Shown here: positions 1 to 8,710 of the stretch, one piece after another
Numbering within the stretch: position 1 is the first letter of the stretch
Layout of the letters: each line of letters starts with the position of its first letter
Origin: Cognatilysobacter segetis
Lineage (GTDB): Bacteria > Pseudomonadota > Gammaproteobacteria > Xanthomonadales > Xanthomonadaceae
Length of the DNA: 36,303 nucleotides
Direction: 5' to 3'
Assembly: GCF_004359965.1 (NCBI RefSeq)
Contig: NZ_SMRQ01000039.1
Coordinates: 1-36,303 of the forward strand
Notes under the pieces: generated by a model
The model's input: only the letters and a program-made list of their open reading frames with translations
Told to the model about the DNA's origin: nothing
The model's database searches: none
Made by a program: the position numbers and the translations under genes

Positions 1-2966
1 CGGCCGCGCGGCGGCGCCGGCTGCGGCGCTGCGCGAGCGGCTGCCACGCCCGGGGACGACGGTATCGCCGCGCCTTTCCAGTACACACGACCGAAGCGCC
101 CGACGATGGGGCCCGCACCGGCGGGAACCGTCACGCCGCCCGCCAGCGACGCCCCGTCGACGCGCACGGCGAGCGCGCCGCCCGCGACCGGCGATACCTG
201 CAGTCGCGACTCGCCGAACTGGCCGCCGAGCATCGCCAGGCGCGGCGTCGTGACGTCGATCTTCTGCAGCGACAGACCGCCGCCGCTGCCGCCGGCGTCG
301 TCCCCGCCGCGCGTGAACGCGATCCAGTCGAGGGCATCGAGCTGCGCGGCGCGGCCGGTCGCCACCAGCCCGGACACGGGCGCGGGCTCGTCGACCGTGC
401 CGTCGCCGAGGACGACCCGCACGCCGGTGCGGCCGCGCTCGGTGCGCGCGCGCACGCCAACGAGATTGCCGAGGCCGACGCGCACTTCCCCGCTGCCGAG
501 CGGCAACGGTGTGTCGACGAAGGCCGCGAGCGGCTGCGAGGCCGGCTTGCGCAGCGGGGCCGGCAGCTCGAGCGACGTGCCCGCGAGGTTGCTGCGCAGT
601 TGCAGGCGCGCCGGCACGTTCGCGCCCGCGCCCTTCGGTACGACCACGCCGACCGTCCACGCCGAGCGGCCCGCGACGTAGGGCGACAGCCACGCCATCT
701 CCGGCGCGCGGGCGAGCAGCTCGTCGATGTCGAAGCTGCCGTCGACGTCGCCCTCGAATGCGTTGGCGGCGGCGCGCACGTGGCCGTCGCCGGCGCGCAG
801 CGAGAGGCTGCCGGGCTGGCCCTCGTGCCGCGCGGCCAGGTCGGTCGCCGTGAAGCCGCGCAGGTCATAGCGTGCGCGGCCACGCACGTCGTCGAAGCGC
901 AGGTTCCAGCGCCTGTCCGCCAGCATCGCGCCGCGCAGGTCGACGCTGCCGTCGATGGTGATCGGGGCCGGCCGGTCGAGCGGCATGCCGAGCGCGAAAT
1001 CCACGTGCGCGGGCCCGCTCGCCGACAGCGCGTCGATCGTCTCCGGCTGCATGCGCCGCAGGCCGCTGGCGCGCACGACGTCGAGAAGTCGCGCGGCTTC
1101 CGTATCGCCTTGCGCCTGCACGGCGAGCGCGCCGTGGCCGTAATCGTCGATCGATGCCTTCAGCACCGGCAGGCGGACCTGCCCGATGCGGCCGCTGCCG
1201 TCGATGTCGAAGCCGGTGCCGTCGAAGACGAGCTGCGCATCCACGTCCTCGGCCGCGGGCCAGTCGGGCTGGAACTTCACCGCGCCGCCGACGACGCGTC
1301 CGCGTGCCTCGAACGTGCCTTCGTGATGGCGGAACGGCCAGTCGTCGAGGTCGCCGACGACCACCGCGCGCCCCTGCTCGACGCGGCCGCCGAGCAGCGC
1401 GCCGTCGAGCCAGTGGACCAGAGACGGCGACATCAGGTTGCGGACCCAGAAACGGCGGGCCACCTGCACCTGCGCACTGCCGATGCCGACGGCCATGTCG
1501 ATGAAGGGCCGGCTGCCGTCGCCCTGCCAGAGCAGGCCGCCGCGCACGTCGGCGGCATAGCCCTGCCCGGCCACGTGCAGCGCATCGGTGCCGACGCGCC
1601 AACCCGCCTGTTCGCGCCACACGCCGGCACGACCGCGCAGGTGCACCCGGTGGTCGGGACCGAAGGCCTGGGGCCAGCTGAAACTCACCGTGCTGGCGGG
1701 ATCGAAGTCGAGCTGCATGCCGTCGGCGTCGCCGCTCAGGCGACCGGCGATCCCGTGCAGGCCGGGCGCGCCGCCCACGCGGTCGAAGCCGACCGAAGCG
1801 AGCGTCGCCTCCACCGCGGTGCGCCCGCCGCGGCTGCGCAGTTGCAGGCCCGCGACCTGGCCGGCCGGCCGCGCGTGGCGGATCCAGCGCCGCGTCGACT
1901 GCGGCAGCCGGTCCGTGAGCGCGGCGGCCTGCAGCAGCGGTGCGACGTCGACCTTGCGGGCATCGAGGTCGAAGTGTCCGCCGCCGGCCAGCGACAGGCC
2001 GTCGAGCACCTGCTTCGACGCGCCCTGCTGCACGCGCAGCGTCGGGAGCGAAACCTGCCACGTGCCGCGCTGCATCCGCCATACGCCCAGCGCCTCCACG
2101 CGATCGAACACGGCGCGCGGCGTCGTTCCATCCAGCGCCGCGCCGTCCAGCGCGACATCCGACAGCATGCCCTCGCCGGTGACCTGCACGACGCGTCCGT
2201 CGCGCAGCTCCGCCCAGGCGCGCGCCGCGCCGCGACCGCCGCTCACGCGCACGCCGCCCGCGTGCAGCGTGTCGGCCCAGTCGCGCAGGTCGGCGTTCGC
2301 GGTGCCCGCGTAGGCGCGGCCGCGGCCTTCGTCGCGATCGAAATCGAGCACGCCGTCGACAGGCGGCGCGCCTTCGCGCGGCCACGCCCGCAGGCCGGCA
2401 CGTACCCGCGGGCCGTCGACGCGCAGGCGCAGGTCGACGCGGGGAATGGCGGTGTCGATACCGTAGGCGGGTGCGACGATCGCGAGGCGGCCGTTGATCA
2501 CGTGCAGTTCGCCGAGCCGCTCGACCACCGCGAACGGATCGCCGGTGGTGTCCTGCTTCTGCCCCGGAAGGCCGCGTACCTGCCAGAGGCCGTCGGCGCC
2601 GCGCTCGAGCGTGAGGTCCAGGCCGCGCAGGCGCAGCTCGGTGAAGGCGTGGCCCGGCAGCAGGCCGAGATAGACCGACGCCAGCAGCTCGGCGTCACCG
2701 ATCGCGACGGCGCGGTCGCCATCGCCGATGCGCAGGTCCTGCAGCTCGATCAGCGGACCGAGCCGGGTCCAGTGCGTGCGCAGCCCGGAAAACGCGACCG
2801 GCCTTTGCGTGCGGTGCTCGAGCCATGCGCGCACCTGCGCCGGGTGCTGCGCCAGCACCGGCAGCGCGAGGCTGACCAGGCCCAGCAGCAGGGCGAACGC
2901 GAGGACCGCGACGGCGGCCAGGTAGCCCAGGCCGACGTGCGCGCGCTTGGCATGGCGCAGGATCAC
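1..2966 (-). CDS. yhdP: YhdP family AsmA-like envelope protein, C-terminus cut by window edge
   Basis: About 988 residues are visible and no stop is reached at the left edge; E. coli YhdP is about 1266 residues, so roughly the last fifth is missing. Residues about 12-39 form one hydrophobic N-terminal segment (LGYLAAVAVLAFALLLGLVS), followed by a long beta-rich AsmA/DUF3971-type repeat region. Family members are inner-membrane-anchored bridge proteins that span the periplasm and help carry phospholipids to the outer membrane, overlapping with TamB and YdbH. The start is a GTG at 2966, 21 bases after the rng stop; an in-frame TGA, the rng stop itself, lies just upstream, so no longer start is possible. 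The order maf-rng-yhdP matches E. coli, where tldD follows. Family assignment rests on N-terminal architecture, length and gene order. Confidence 0.88.
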   Translation of the reverse strand, partial: MILRHAKRAHVGLGYLAAVAVLAFALLLGLVSLALPVLAQHPAQVRAWLEHRTQRPVAFSGLRTHWTRLGPLIELQDLRIGDGDRAVAIGDAELLASVYLGLLPGHAFTELRLRGLDLTLERGADGLWQVRGLPGQKQDTTGDPFAVVERLGELHVINGRLAIVAPAYGIDTAIPRVDLRLRVDGPRVRAGLRAWPREGAPPVDGVLDFDRDEGRGRAYAGTANADLRDWADTLHAGGVRVSGGRGAARAWAELRDGRVVQVTGEGMLSDVALDGAALDGTTPRAVFDRVEALGVWRMQRGTWQVSLPTLRVQQGASKQVLDGLSLAGGGHFDLDARKVDVAPLLQAAALTDRLPQSTRRWIRHARPAGQVAGLQLRSRGGRTAVEATLASVGFDRVGGAPGLHGIAGRLSGDADGMQLDFDPASTVSFSWPQAFGPDHRVHLRGRAGVWREQAGWRVGTDALHVAGQGYAADVRGGLLWQGDGSRPFIDMAVGIGSAQVQVARRFWVRNLMSPSLVHWLDGALLGGRVEQGRAVVVGDLDDWPFRHHEGTFEARGRVVGGAVKFQPDWPAAEDVDAQLVFDGTGFDIDGSGRIGQVRLPVLKASIDDYGHGALAVQAQGDTEAARLLDVVRASGLRRMQPETIDALSASGPAHVDFALGMPLDRPAPITIDGSVDLRGAMLADRRWNLRFDDVRGRARYDLRGFTATDLAARHEGQPGSLSLRAGDGHVRAAANAFEGDVDGSFDIDELLARAPEMAWLSPYVAGRSAWTVGVVVPKGAGANVPARLQLRSNLAGTSLELPAPLRKPASQPLAAFVDTPLPLGSGEVRVGLGNLVGVRARTERGRTGVRVVLGDGTVDEPAPVSGLVATGRAAQLDALDWIAFTRGGDDAGGSGGGLSLQKIDVTTPRLAMLGGQFGESRLQVSPVAGGALAVRVDGASLAGGVTVPAGAGPIVGRFGRVYWKGAAIPSSPGVAAARAAPQPAPPRG

Positions 2967-2987
2967 GGCGCGATCGGCGGCGCCGGA

Positions 2988-4475
2988 TCAGAGCAGCACG
3001 ACATCGAACTGCTCCTGCGAGTACTGCTCGTCCGCCTGGAAGCGGATCGACTTGCCGAGGAACTCCTCCAGCTCGGCGACGGCGGCCGAGTCCTCGTCGG
3101 TGATGCGCGCCACCACCTTCGGCGAGGCGATCACCAGCAGCCGCTGCGCATCGAACTGGCGCACCTGCCGCACCACGTCGCGGAAGATCTCGTACGTCAC
3201 CGTCTCCGGCGTCTTCAACGAACCGCGCCCACCGCATTCGTGGCAGCGCTCGGAGAGCTGCCGCTGCAGGCTGTCGGTGGTGCGCTTGCGGGTCATCTCG
3301 ACGAGACCCAGCGGGGAGAAGTCGTACACGGTCGTCTTGGCGTGGTCGCGGGCGAGCGCCTTCTCGAGTTGGCGGAGCACCTGCCGCTTGTGCTCGGCGT
3401 CCGTCATGTCGATGAAGTCGATGATGATGATGCCGCCGAGGTTACGGAGCCGGAGCTGACGCGCGACCGACTGGGCGGCCTCGAGATTGGTCCGGTAGAC
3501 GGTTTCCTCGAGGTTGCGCTGACCGAGGAATGAACCGGTGTTCACGTCCACCGTCGTCATCGCTTCCGTCTGGTCGATCACCAGGTAGCCGCCCGACTTG
3601 AGCGGCACTTCCTTGTCCAGCGCCCGCTGGATCTCGTCCTCGACGCCGTACAGGTCGAAGATCGGACGCGCACCGCTGTAGTGCTCGATCTTCTCGTTGA
3701 GCCCCGGCATGTACTGCGCCGCGAACGCCTTGAGCCTGTCGCAGGTTTCGCGCGAGTCGACCTTCACCTTCTCGACGTCGCGGCGCAGCAGGTCGCGCAC
3801 GGCGCGCATCGGCAGCGACAGGTCCTCGTACACGCGCTCGCCGAGCTTCGCGCTCTGCGAGCGCTCCTCGATCAACGCCCAGACGCGACCCAGGTAGGCG
3901 ACGTCCTCGGCGATGGCCTCGTCGGGCTGGCCCTCGGCATTGGTGCGCACGATGTAGCCGTGCTGCGCCGATGCGGGCGACAGCGACGTCACGATCTGCT
4001 TCAGGCGCGCGCGCTCGGCCTCGTCCTCGATGCGCGCGGACACGCCGACGACGCGCGTGCGCGGCAGCAGCACGAGGTAGCGCGATGGAATGCTGAGCTG
4101 CGTGGTCAGCCGCGCGCCCTTGCTGCCGATCGGATCCTTCACCACCTGCACGATGATGTCCTGCCCGTCGCGCAGCAGTTCCGTGATCGGCCGCGTGGGC
4201 TGCGGGGGCAGCGGCGCTTCGTCGCCGCCGGCATCCGCCACCGCGACGGGTTTGACGATGTCGCCCGCGTGCAGGAAGGCCGCGCGCTCCAGGCCGATGT
4301 CGATGAAGGCGGCCTGCATGCCCGGCATGATCCGCTGCACGCGGCCCTTGTAGATGTTGCCCACCACCCCGCGACGCCAGCCGCGCTCGATGTGCAGCTC
4401 CTGCAGCATCCCGTTCTCGACGACCGCCACGCGCGTTTCCCGCGGCGTGACGTTGACCAGGATTTCCTCGCTCAT
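2988..4475 (-). CDS. rng: Ribonuclease G
   Basis: The 495-residue protein matches RNase G in length (E. coli 489). It begins [20 protein letters not shown], followed by an S1 RNA-binding domain at about residues 37-125 ([10 protein letters not shown]...[10 protein letters not shown]). The catalytic region has the two metal-binding aspartates in VDVNTGSF and IIIDFIDM. A zinc-link-like pair of cysteines is present (RCHECGGRG). RNase G is a cytoplasmic endonuclease that trims the 16S rRNA 5' end and degrades some mRNAs. Its ATG overlaps the maf stop as ATGA (4472-4475), indicating translational coupling. It lacks the long C-terminal degradosome scaffold of RNase E, so RNase G rather than E is the better call. 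Confidence 0.96.
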   Translation of the reverse strand: MSEEILVNVTPRETRVAVVENGMLQELHIERGWRRGVVGNIYKGRVQRIMPGMQAAFIDIGLERAAFLHAGDIVKPVAVADAGGDEAPLPPQPTRPITELLRDGQDIIVQVVKDPIGSKGARLTTQLSIPSRYLVLLPRTRVVGVSARIEDEAERARLKQIVTSLSPASAQHGYIVRTNAEGQPDEAIAEDVAYLGRVWALIEERSQSAKLGERVYEDLSLPMRAVRDLLRRDVEKVKVDSRETCDRLKAFAAQYMPGLNEKIEHYSGARPIFDLYGVEDEIQRALDKEVPLKSGGYLVIDQTEAMTTVDVNTGSFLGQRNLEETVYRTNLEAAQSVARQLRLRNLGGIIIIDFIDMTDAEHKRQVLRQLEKALARDHAKTTVYDFSPLGLVEMTRKRTTDSLQRQLSERCHECGGRGSLKTPETVTYEIFRDVVRQVRQFDAQRLLVIASPKVVARITDEDSAAVAELEEFLGKSIRFQADEQYSQEQFDVVLL

Positions 4476-5059
4476 GCGGTCGCGCCTGCGAAGATGTCGA
4501 TGCCGAACTCGGCGAGCAGTTTCGCGGTCTCGTGCACGGGCAGGCCCATGACGCCGGAGTAGCTGCCGTCCAGCCGGGTGACGAATGCCTCGGCACGGCC
4601 CTGGATCGCGTAGGCGCCGGCCTTGCCCTGCCATTCGCCGCAGGCGATGTAGCCGTCCAGCTGGGCCGGCGTGAGCGCGGCGAACGTCACCTCCGACACG
4701 CTGATCGCCTGCGCCTCGCGCGCCGCCGAGAGCAGCCACACCACGCTGATCACCTGGTGCGTGCGGCCGGAAAGTCGGGTCAGCATGCGCACCGCATCGT
4801 CGGCATCGACGGGCTTGCCGAATACCTCGTCGTCCAGCACGACCTCGGTATCGGCGGCGAGCACGCGGGCATCGGGCACGCCCGCGACCTCGAGAAGCCC
4901 GGCGCCGGCCTTCTCGCGCGACACCCGCCGCACGTAATCGAAGGCATGCTCCCCCGGCTGGCGGACTTCGGGGATGTCGATGTCGAGCAGGCGGGGATCG
5001 ATCCCGAGGCGAGCGAGCAGCTCGCGCCGGCGCGGGGATTTGGAGGCGAGATAGAGCAT
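4472..5059 (-). CDS. maf: Maf/YhdE nucleoside triphosphate pyrophosphatase
   Basis: The 195-residue protein begins [15 protein letters not shown], the P-loop-like Maf signature. It continues with [18 protein letters not shown] (the acidic catalytic segment), LSGRTHQV and KAGAYAIQG. Maf proteins hydrolyse non-canonical or excess nucleotides to monophosphate and pyrophosphate. Position directly before rng, as in E. coli, points to the YhdE branch (dTTP/UTP and modified pyrimidines) rather than YceF. The ATG at 5059 was chosen because the family motif begins there; in-frame ATGs at 5071 and 5110 would add residues not seen in the family. A TATGCT box ends 7 bases before this ATG, so the operon may start as a leaderless message. 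Confidence 0.95.
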   Translation of the reverse strand: MLYLASKSPRRRELLARLGIDPRLLDIDIPEVRQPGEHAFDYVRRVSREKAGAGLLEVAGVPDARVLAADTEVVLDDEVFGKPVDADDAVRMLTRLSGRTHQVISVVWLLSAAREAQAISVSEVTFAALTPAQLDGYIACGEWQGKAGAYAIQGRAEAFVTRLDGSYSGVMGLPVHETAKLLAEFGIDIFAGATA

Positions 5060-5066
5060 CGATCGA

Positions 5067-5072
5067 AGCATA
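5067..5072 (-). promoter_or_regulatory. Putative -10 box of the maf-rng-yhdP operon
   Basis: TATGCT on the minus strand, separated by 7 bases from the maf ATG at 5059. If used, transcription would start at or next to the start codon. There is no clear -35 element and no Shine-Dalgarno sequence in front of the ATG. This is inferred from position and from the same arrangement before other genes in the window. Confidence 0.4.
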
Positions 5073-5184
5073 ACCCGCGCTCGCGCATGCACCGGCTGAA
5101 CGATTCCCATCGCGGCGTGACCCTGTCGCGTCTCACCGCTCGTTCACCCGTCCGTACCGACCCTCGCATCCAACAGGAGCTCCG

Positions 5185-5928
5185 ATGACCGCCATGCGCC
5201 CCGCCCTCCGCCACCTCGCCCTCGCCACCGCGCTCGCCTTCGGGAGCCTCGCCATGTCCGTCGATGCCCAAACCGTGCCCGCCCCGGCGGTGTCGTTCGA
5301 CGGCACGCTGCTGTCGGTCGCCGCCCAGGCCGAAGCCCGGCGCGCACCCGACATCGCCACCGTGTCCGCCGGCGTGGTGACGCAGGCCGCCGACGCGAAC
5401 ACCGCGCTGCGCCAGAACGCCGACCAGATGTCCAAGGTGGTCGCGGCGATCCGCGCCGCGGGCGTCGCCGAACGCGACGTGCAGACCGCAGGGGTGAACC
5501 TCAATCCGCAGTACCGCTACGCCGAGAACCAGCCGCCGGCGATCACCGGCTACCAGGCCAGCAACACGGTCAACGTCACCGTGCGCGACATCGCCAAGCT
5601 CGGCCGGATCCTCGACGCGCTCGTGGCGACGGGCGCGAACCAGGTGAACGGCCCGAGCTTCGACATCGACCAGAAGGAGCCGGTGCTCGACGAGGCGCGC
5701 CGGGCGGCGCTCGACAAGGCCCGCAAGCGCGCCGACATGTATGCGCAGGCGCTGGGCCTGCACGTCCGCCGCATCGTGAGCATCGACGAGACCGGCGGCG
5801 CGTCGATCCCGCGGCCCATTCCGATGTACTCGATGGCCAAGGCCGCGCGCGACGAAGCCACGCCGATTTCGCCCGGCGAGAACGTCCTGTCGGTCAACCT
5901 AAACGTCGTCTTCGAACTGGGAAAATGA
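5185..5928 (+). CDS. SIMPL (DUF541) domain periplasmic protein
   Basis: The 247-residue protein starts with a Sec signal peptide (basic MTAMRPALRH, then a hydrophobic stretch, likely cut after VDA at about residue 28). The rest is a SIMPL/DUF541 domain: VAAQAEARRAPDIATVSAGV near the start, GVAERDVQTAGVNLNPQY, ITGYQASNTVNVTVRD, and ARKRADMYAQALG near the end. SIMPL proteins are oligomeric periplasmic proteins found across bacteria, some linked to oxidative-stress tolerance (YggE of E. coli); their biochemical role is unsettled. AGGAG at 5175-5179 stands 5 bases before the ATG. It is transcribed divergently from maf and followed 1 base later by a small gene, so the two probably form an operon ending at the terminator at 6151. 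Confidence 0.92.
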   Translation: MTAMRPALRHLALATALAFGSLAMSVDAQTVPAPAVSFDGTLLSVAAQAEARRAPDIATVSAGVVTQAADANTALRQNADQMSKVVAAIRAAGVAERDVQTAGVNLNPQYRYAENQPPAITGYQASNTVNVTVRDIAKLGRILDALVATGANQVNGPSFDIDQKEPVLDEARRAALDKARKRADMYAQALGLHVRRIVSIDETGGASIPRPIPMYSMAKAARDEATPISPGENVLSVNLNVVFELGK

Positions 5929-5929
5929 G

Positions 5930-6130
5930 ATGAGCACGCCCGACATCCCGCGCGGTCGCGATACGGCTTCCGTGGCCGACCCGCGCCCCGGCGCCAACCC
6001 CGGCTACGCCGAGAACCAGCCGCGCGACAAGGCCGACGCGCGCGATCCCCGCACTTGCAAGGCGCCCAACCCCGAGGCGGGCGCGCTGGACCGTCCGCAG
6101 GGCGACTCGCCGGCCCCCGCCGCGGACTGA
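5930..6130 (+). CDS. Small hydrophilic, proline-rich hypothetical protein
   Basis: A 66-residue open frame starts 1 base after the SIMPL stop (TGAG then ATG) and ends 20 bases before a strong terminator. This placement inside the transcript supports a real, translationally coupled gene. The product is rich in Pro, Asp, Arg and Ala, has a single Cys (RTCKAPNPEAG), and has no hydrophobic segment or signal peptide, so it is probably disordered and cytoplasmic. I do not recognise a family. Confidence 0.55.
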   Translation: MSTPDIPRGRDTASVADPRPGANPGYAENQPRDKADARDPRTCKAPNPEAGALDRPQGDSPAPAAD

Positions 6131-6150
6131 GCGCTCCCTCTCGCATCGAC

Positions 6151-6183
6151 CGAAGAGCCCGCACCTGCGGGCTCTTCGCTTTT
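6151..6183 (+). terminator. Rho-independent terminator after the SIMPL operon
   Basis: A perfect 12-bp stem (6151-6162 with 6167-6178, loop ACCT) is followed by TTTT at 6180-6183. It separates the SIMPL operon from the TonB-like gene. Confidence 0.85.
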
Positions 6184-6295
6184 GCGCCACCCGCAGCGCG
6201 ACCGTCGTCGCGAATCGACATCGTCGCGCGCGGGTTCAACCCCACGCGCCGATCCCGCGCGTTTGCACCGGCACAGTCCACACGAGGAGCCGGCC

Positions 6296-6973
6296 ATGCA
6301 GACCATCCACGCACCCCGCGTCGCCCCGCTCGACCCCAACCGCATCGCCGCCATCAGCGGCGCGATCGCGGTCAACGGCCTGTTGTTCGCATTGCTGGTC
6401 GCGCCGTTCTCCTCGCCCGTGGTCGTCCAGGCCGTGCGCGATTCGATGACGCTCTACACACCAGTGAAGCCCAAGCTCGTACCGCCGCCGAAGCCCGAGC
6501 CGATCCGCACCAAGGTCGAGCAGGCGCATTCCGCGCCCGCGCGGCCCGCGCAGGCGGCACCGGCCGTCGATCCGCCGCCCGTGGCCGATCCCATGCCGCA
6601 GGTCGACGACCTCGTCGTGCCCCCGATGACCGAAGACCTCGCGTTGCGCGGCAGCGGCGACGCGGTCATCGCCCCCGCCGACGACGGCAAGCCGCTCGCG
6701 GGCGCGCATCTGGAATACGCCGCGAACCCGGCGCCCGCGTACCCGCGCGACTCGCTCGTCCAGGGCGACACGGGGACGGTGCTACTGGAAGTGCTGGTGG
6801 ACGTCGACGGCCGTCCGTTGCAGGTCACGATCTCGCGCAGCAGCGGTCACCGCGAACTCGACCTCGCGGCCAAGCGCCAGGTGCTCGCCCACTGGCGATT
6901 CAAGCCGGCGATGCGCAACGGCCGCCCGGTGCAGGCGATCGGCCTGGTGCCGGTGGACTTTTCGCTGCAGTGA
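6296..6973 (+). CDS. TonB family energy transducer
   Basis: The 225-residue protein has a short cytoplasmic N-terminus, one transmembrane anchor at about residues 17-38 (AAISGAIAVNGLLFALLVAP), a Pro/Lys-rich periplasmic linker (KPKLVPPPKPEPIR), and a C-terminal TonB domain from about residue 140 (AYPRDSLVQGDTGTVLLEVL...GHRELDLAAKRQVLAHWRFKPA). TonB proteins pass proton-motive force from ExbB/ExbD to outer-membrane receptors. No exbB or exbD is adjacent, so this is probably one of several TonB paralogues, as is common in Xanthomonadaceae. GAGGAG at 6284-6289 stands 6 bases before the chosen ATG; upstream in-frame starts lack such a site. It is convergent with rlmH. Confidence 0.92.
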   Translation: MQTIHAPRVAPLDPNRIAAISGAIAVNGLLFALLVAPFSSPVVVQAVRDSMTLYTPVKPKLVPPPKPEPIRTKVEQAHSAPARPAQAAPAVDPPPVADPMPQVDDLVVPPMTEDLALRGSGDAVIAPADDGKPLAGAHLEYAANPAPAYPRDSLVQGDTGTVLLEVLVDVDGRPLQVTISRSSGHRELDLAAKRQVLAHWRFKPAMRNGRPVQAIGLVPVDFSLQ

Positions 6974-6985
6974 GGTCGGCGCCGC

Positions 6986-7007
6986 GCCGGGCGACGGAAC
7001 GCCCGGC
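6986..7007. terminator. GC-rich hairpin between convergent tonB-like gene and rlmH
   Basis: An 8-bp stem (6986-6993 with 7000-7007) with a 6-base loop lies in the 42-bp gap between the two convergent genes. It has no T tract on either strand, so efficient intrinsic termination is uncertain. Confidence 0.3.
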
Positions 7008-7015
7008 CGGTCGTC

Positions 7016-7486
7016 TCACGCCCGGTGGTACGGGTGGTTCGCGAGCAGCGCGGCAGCGCGGTAGAGCTGTTCGGCGACCACGAGGCGCACGAGCATGTGC
7101 GGCAGCGTCAAAGGTCCGAGCGACCACGATTCGTCCGCGCGCTGCAGTACGTCGGGCGGATGACCCTCCGGGCCGCCGATCAGGAACGCGAGGTCGCGCC
7201 CCTGCCCGCGCCAGTGCTCGAGCCGCTGCGCGAGCTGTTCGGAGCTGTAGCCGCGGCCGCCGCCGTCGAGCGTCACGACCCAGGCATTGCGCGGAATCGC
7301 GGCGACTACCCGCGCGCCCTCGTCCGACTGCGCGCGCGCCGCATCACGACCCTTGCCGCGCAGGCCGGGCTCCACTTCGACGAGCTCGAACGGCAGCCAG
7401 TGCGAGAGGCGCTTGCGGTATTCCGCGAAGCCTTCGGCCACCCAGCCCGGCGCGCGCTCGCCGACGGCGATGAGGCGCGCTTTCAC
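7016..7486 (-). CDS. rlmH: 23S rRNA (pseudouridine1915-N3)-methyltransferase RlmH
   Basis: The 156-residue protein matches RlmH in size. The SPOUT-fold SAM-binding motif FLIGGPEGH and the C-terminal knot LPHMLVRLVVAEQLYRA...NHPYHR are intact. RlmH methylates pseudouridine 1915 in helix 69 of 23S rRNA on assembled 70S ribosomes. The start is a GTG at 7486, 15 bases after the rsfS stop, with AGGA at 7494-7497 as a ribosome-binding site. It is the last gene of the leuS-lptE-holA-nadD-rsfS-rlmH block. Confidence 0.96.
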   Translation of the reverse strand: MKARLIAVGERAPGWVAEGFAEYRKRLSHWLPFELVEVEPGLRGKGRDAARAQSDEGARVVAAIPRNAWVVTLDGGGRGYSSEQLAQRLEHWRGQGRDLAFLIGGPEGHPPDVLQRADESWSLGPLTLPHMLVRLVVAEQLYRAAALLANHPYHRA

Positions 7487-7501
7487 CGCCGCATCCTGCG
7501 A

Positions 7502-8005
7502 TCAGAGCGCGGGACGCGGGCGGGGCTCGACGTCGAATTCGTCCGCGTCGTCCTCGAAGCTCAGCGGTTCCTCGTCCGGGAAATCGTCGCCGAGGTGACC
7601 GTGGGCGAACTCGTCGACCTTCTGCGGCGGCTCGTCGCCGACCGTCCACAGGCGCTCGAGCGCGTAGAACTCGCGCACGCGCGGCAGCATGACGTGCACG
7701 ATCACGTCGGCGAGGTCGACCAGCACCCATTCCGCCTCGCGCTCGCCCTCCACGCCGAGCGGCATGACGTCGAGCTTCTTGGCGAACTTCACCACCTCGT
7801 CCGCGATCGACTTCACGTGCCGCGTGGACGTGCCCGACGCGATCACCATGTAGTCGGTGACGCTGCTCTTCCCGCGTACGTCGATCTCGACCACGTCTCG
7901 CGCCTTCAGCTCCTCGACGGCCTCGCGGACGTTCTGCAGCAGTTCGTCCACCGACGGCGGCGGGCTGGGCAGGCGGGTCTTGATGACGTGGGCTTCGGTA
8001 CTCAA
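7502..8005 (-). CDS. rsfS: Ribosomal silencing factor RsfS
   Basis: This is an Iojap/RsfS family protein: VEIDVRGKSSVTDYMVIASGTSTRHVKSIADEV then EAEWVLVDLADVIVHVM and REFYALERLW. RsfS binds ribosomal protein uL14 and blocks subunit joining when nutrients are scarce. The chosen start is TTG at 8005 (about 167 residues), with GGAGA at 8015-8019 and a 9-base gap; another in-frame TTG at 8035 would add 10 residues but has no better ribosome site. After the conserved domain the protein has an acidic tail of about 35 residues (DDFPDEEPLSFEDDADEFD), longer than in short family members. It lies about 40 bases after nadD. Confidence 0.94.
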   Translation of the reverse strand: MSTEAHVIKTRLPSPPPSVDELLQNVREAVEELKARDVVEIDVRGKSSVTDYMVIASGTSTRHVKSIADEVVKFAKKLDVMPLGVEGEREAEWVLVDLADVIVHVMLPRVREFYALERLWTVGDEPPQKVDEFAHGHLGDDFPDEEPLSFEDDADEFDVEPRPRPAL

Positions 8006-8044
8006 GGGGGCATGTCTCCGGGCGAAGGGCGCCAAGTATAGGGA

Positions 8045-8710
8045 TCAGGCTGGATCCGGCCGTGCATAGAGCCGGTGACGGACGATGTAGGCGGCGACGG
8101 GCGGCGGCACCATCGACATCCACGATTCATGCGCGGCGATGCGCCGACGGATCTCGGTCGACGATTCCGGACGCGGCGGCGACATCGGCAGCACGGCCAG
8201 GCCGCCGCACGGGGCCGCGAGCAGGCGGTCGAGCGGCTGCAAGCGACGGCGGATCGTGTCGGCGAGCTCGGTGTCGACGCGCGCGAGCCCGTCGACGTCG
8301 AGGCCGAAGCCGGGCCGCCCCACGGCGATCACGTGCGCGAGCTCGAACAGCGCGTGCCAGCGGTGCCAGCGGTGCAGCTGCGCGAGCGAATCCGCACCGA
8401 TCACCCACGCGGTCGGACACGCCGGGCCGACCTCGGCGCGCACCTCGGCCAGCGTGTCGATGCTGTAGGACGGCGCGGAGCGCGACAGCTCGCGCGCATC
8501 CGCGCGCAGGCCGCGTTCCCCCGCGACGGCGAGCTCGACCATGCGCAGGCGCTGCGAGGCGTCGGCGTGGGTCGAATCCTTGTGCGGCGGATCGGCCGCG
8601 GGCAGCAGATGCACGGTGACGTCGAGCGCGTCGCGCACCGCGCCCGCCACGGCAATGTGCCCGCAATGGATGGGATCGAACGTGCCGCCGTAGCCGACCC
8701 AGGCCCGCAT
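8045..8710 (-). CDS. nadD: Nicotinate-nucleotide adenylyltransferase NadD
   Basis: The 221-residue protein has the nucleotidyltransferase signature GGTFDPIHCGH at residues about 8-18 and the C-terminal motif SSTEIRRRI. It joins nicotinate mononucleotide and ATP into deamido-NAD, a required step of NAD synthesis. Its ATG at 8710 overlaps the holA TGA by one base (TGATG), indicating coupled translation. The holA-nadD-rsfS-rlmH order is conserved in gammaproteobacteria. Confidence 0.96.
   Translation of the reverse strand: MRAWVGYGGTFDPIHCGHIAVAGAVRDALDVTVHLLPAADPPHKDSTHADASQRLRMVELAVAGERGLRADARELSRSAPSYSIDTLAEVRAEVGPACPTAWVIGADSLAQLHRWHRWHALFELAHVIAVGRPGFGLDVDGLARVDTELADTIRRRLQPLDRLLAAPCGGLAVLPMSPPRPESSTEIRRRIAAHESWMSMVPPPVAAYIVRHRLYARPDPA

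Noticed and set aside
600-3533. 977-codon open frame on the plus strand opposite yhdP and rng
   Set aside because: It lies antisense to two clear genes, shows no family motif, and is of the Arg/His/Ala-rich kind that GC-rich codon bias produces on the opposite strand.
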